Of a stretch of DNA of 6,314 nucleotides, positions 5,031 through 6,314 are shown one piece after another. Position numbers and translations under genes: made by a program. The notes beneath the pieces are model-generated. The model was given only the letters and a program-made list of their open reading frames with translations. It was not told the DNA's origin and did not search any database. How positions within the stretch are numbered: the first letter of the stretch is position 1; each line of letters opens with the position of its first letter. This DNA comes from Candidatus Peribacteraceae bacterium (lineage in GTDB: Bacteria; Patescibacteriota; Gracilibacteria; Peribacterales; Peribacteraceae): NCBI GenBank assembly GCA_028717505.1, contig JAQUNQ010000063.1, forward strand, positions 1 to 6,314, written 5' to 3'.

Positions 5031-6314
5031 ATGCGACGTGTTTTTCCCGCCGTGCTCCTCAGCTGCTTCTTCCTCCTGCTCGAAGTCGAGCATGTGGAAG
5101 CTGCAGGGAGCCGCATCATTCCCCGCAGCGAATGGGGTGCGGATGATTCCCTGCTTTTCAAAGGAAATGAGGAACCTGCAACAGACACGAATGTCGTCGT
5201 GGCACCGGACGAGACGACGACAGTTTCGGAGCGCGTGAAGGCCTGCGAGGAGGCACAGAAGCTCTACCCGCAAGAGTTCAAGGTAGCGAAGATCGTCACC
5301 GAGGATAGCCAGGGTCGCGCATATCGCTGGCCGCTCTGGTACTCCCCCTCCGTTAAACTCATCGTCGTGCACCACACCGCCATCACGGTGAACGGGGATG
5401 CACGCACTCCGCTCGACCGCATCCGCGCGCTCTACACGTACCACACGCAGAAGCTCGGATGGGGGGACATCGGCTACCACTACCTGATCTCCGAGGACGG
5501 GCAGATCTTCGAGGGGAAGGCGGGCGGAGATTATGTCATCGGCGGGCATGCCTACTGCGCGAACATCGGGACAGTCGGCGTGGCGCTCCTCGGCAACTTC
5601 GAGCAGGAGGAACCGACACAGGAGCAGATCCGTGGCCTCCAGTGGCTCCTCAGGGATCTCTCGCACCGCTACCGGATCGATCTCTCGCACTCCGTCACCT
5701 TCCATGGCAAAACCATGGAGCCCGTCGTGGGTCACCGCGACGTGGTGGCCACGGCCTGCCCGGGCTACTTCCTCTATGGCGTCCTCAATCAGGTCATCCG
5801 CAATGTCGTCGTGGGAAACCTCGGTGCGTCCGTCACCTTCCCGAAGCCCCTCGCCTCCACGTTCCGTGATCGCTCGGCGGAGCGCAAGGCTCAGCGCCTG
5901 CAGTACATCAATTTCCCGGCTGCCCAGCCTCTGCTCACCCCCATCGGCAGCACGGAGATCTCCGGCAGGCCAAGCGGGCAAGTGACCGCCTCGCTCACCT
6001 TCCGCGCAGGGAGCTCCCCTCTCCAACGATTGACGCGCATCGCTTCCGTGGTCCGCTCCAGCCCCCGCATAGGGATCTGGCAGACGATCGACGGGCGTGA
6101 TCAGCGCGTGCGCAAGGAACTCCTACTCCCTTCGACACTCCACGAGGGTGCGACCACCACCATCCACCTGCGCTTCCAGCTCCCCGAGCAGGCGGACGTC
6201 TACACCGTGGACATCGGCGAGGTGACGTACACGCTCTCTGCGGGAGGCCGCCGCGTCCGCACACCCACCGGCGACCCCGTGCAACAGACCTACCGCCCCT
6301 CCGAGAACACAAAT
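5031..6314 (+). CDS. Secreted N-acetylmuramoyl-L-alanine amidase (amidase_2/PGRP), 3' end beyond window
   Basis: The open frame covers 428 codons to the edge with no stop, so the C-terminus is missing. Residues 1-25 form a signal peptide: MRR, a hydrophobic core, and likely cleavage near VEA-AG. The mature part starts with RIIPRSEWGADDS, typical of bacterial peptidoglycan-recognition amidases. Zinc ligands by comparison with T7 lysozyme are His114 (VHHTA), His235 (GHRD) and Cys243 (ACPG). GYHYLI (148-153), GGHAYCAN (171-178) and GVALLGNF complete the fold. It should cleave the MurNAc-L-Ala bond outside the membrane. The stretch from Trp35 to His114 is longer than usual in the family. Residues about 280-428 look beta-rich and match no domain I recognise. 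ATG 5031 gives a clean signal peptide; in-frame ATGs at 4959 and 4965 would add 24 or 22 residues. Promoter position favours 5031. Confidence 0.92.
   Translation, partial: MRRVFPAVLLSCFFLLLEVEHVEAAGSRIIPRSEWGADDSLLFKGNEEPATDTNVVVAPDETTTVSERVKACEEAQKLYPQEFKVAKIVTEDSQGRAYRWPLWYSPSVKLIVVHHTAITVNGDARTPLDRIRALYTYHTQKLGWGDIGYHYLISEDGQIFEGKAGGDYVIGGHAYCANIGTVGVALLGNFEQEEPTQEQIRGLQWLLRDLSHRYRIDLSHSVTFHGKTMEPVVGHRDVVATACPGYFLYGVLNQVIRNVVVGNLGASVTFPKPLASTFRDRSAERKAQRLQYINFPAAQPLLTPIGSTEISGRPSGQVTASLTFRAGSSPLQRLTRIASVVRSSPRIGIWQTIDGRDQRVRKELLLPSTLHEGATTTIHLRFQLPEQADVYTVDIGEVTYTLSAGGRRVRTPTGDPVQQTYRPSENTN

Noticed and set aside
5058..5069. Lipoprotein lipobox (LLSC) in the amidase signal peptide
   Set aside because: Cys12 lies in the middle of the hydrophobic core and is followed by FFLLLEV, so it is too early and too buried for a lipobox; an ordinary signal peptide cleaved near residue 24-25 fits better.
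5007..6026. 339-codon open frame on the minus strand
   Set aside because: It is antisense to the amidase, whose zinc ligands and signal peptide are unmistakable; composition is typical of a shadow frame.

Overview
The window is GC-rich, compact bacterial DNA with every credible gene on the + strand: a GHKL/histidine-kinase-type ATPase, serine--tRNA ligase (serS), a stand-alone response-regulator receiver domain, a small protein with an apparently degenerate P-loop, a GT-B glycosyltransferase, and a secreted zinc-dependent N-acetylmuramoyl-L-alanine amidase that runs off the right edge. Stops used are TAG, TAG, TAA, TGA and TAA, with no in-frame TGA, so the standard code fits and UGA does not appear to be reassigned. 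Very small single-domain proteins, start codons placed almost on top of -10-like hexamers, and mostly absent Shine-Dalgarno sites suggest a candidate-phyla-radiation (Patescibacteria) genome, perhaps a GC-rich Peregrinibacteria/Peribacteria-like lineage. This is inference; no marker in the window fixes the taxonomy.

Layout. 51-1208: soluble ATPase with clear N, G1, F and G2 boxes but no canonical phosphoacceptor H-box. 1251-2552: serS, whose start lies 6 nt after a -10-like hexamer. 2553-2696: non-coding, with an 8-bp inverted repeat and a direct repeat just before the next start. 2697-3113: CheY-like receiver with intact acidic pocket, phosphoacceptor Asp, switch Thr and Lys. 3114-3215: a perfect 7-bp dyad next to an extended -10 promoter. 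3216-3608: small protein resembling a P-loop kinase whose Walker A Lys and Ser/Thr are missing. 3609-3840: non-coding spacer with nested inverted repeats. 3841-4944: family-4-like glycosyltransferase, the only gene with an obvious Shine-Dalgarno, carrying a CCCTACG heptamer repeat between its two domains. 4945-5030: purine-rich then pyrimidine-rich spacer ending in TATACT. 5031 to the edge: exported PGRP/amidase_2 protein with a C-terminal region of unknown function.

How it might work together. The kinase-like ATPase and the receiver lie on either side of serS and could be the two halves of a phosphorelay, with the receiver lacking any output domain. The glycosyltransferase and amidase suit cell-envelope glycan synthesis and peptidoglycan cleavage. 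Nothing in the window proves that the signalling genes control the envelope genes. The most unusual signals are the H-box-less kinase with its orphan receiver, the inactive-looking P-loop protein behind an operator-like dyad, the near-leaderless starts, and the heptamer repeat in protein linkers.
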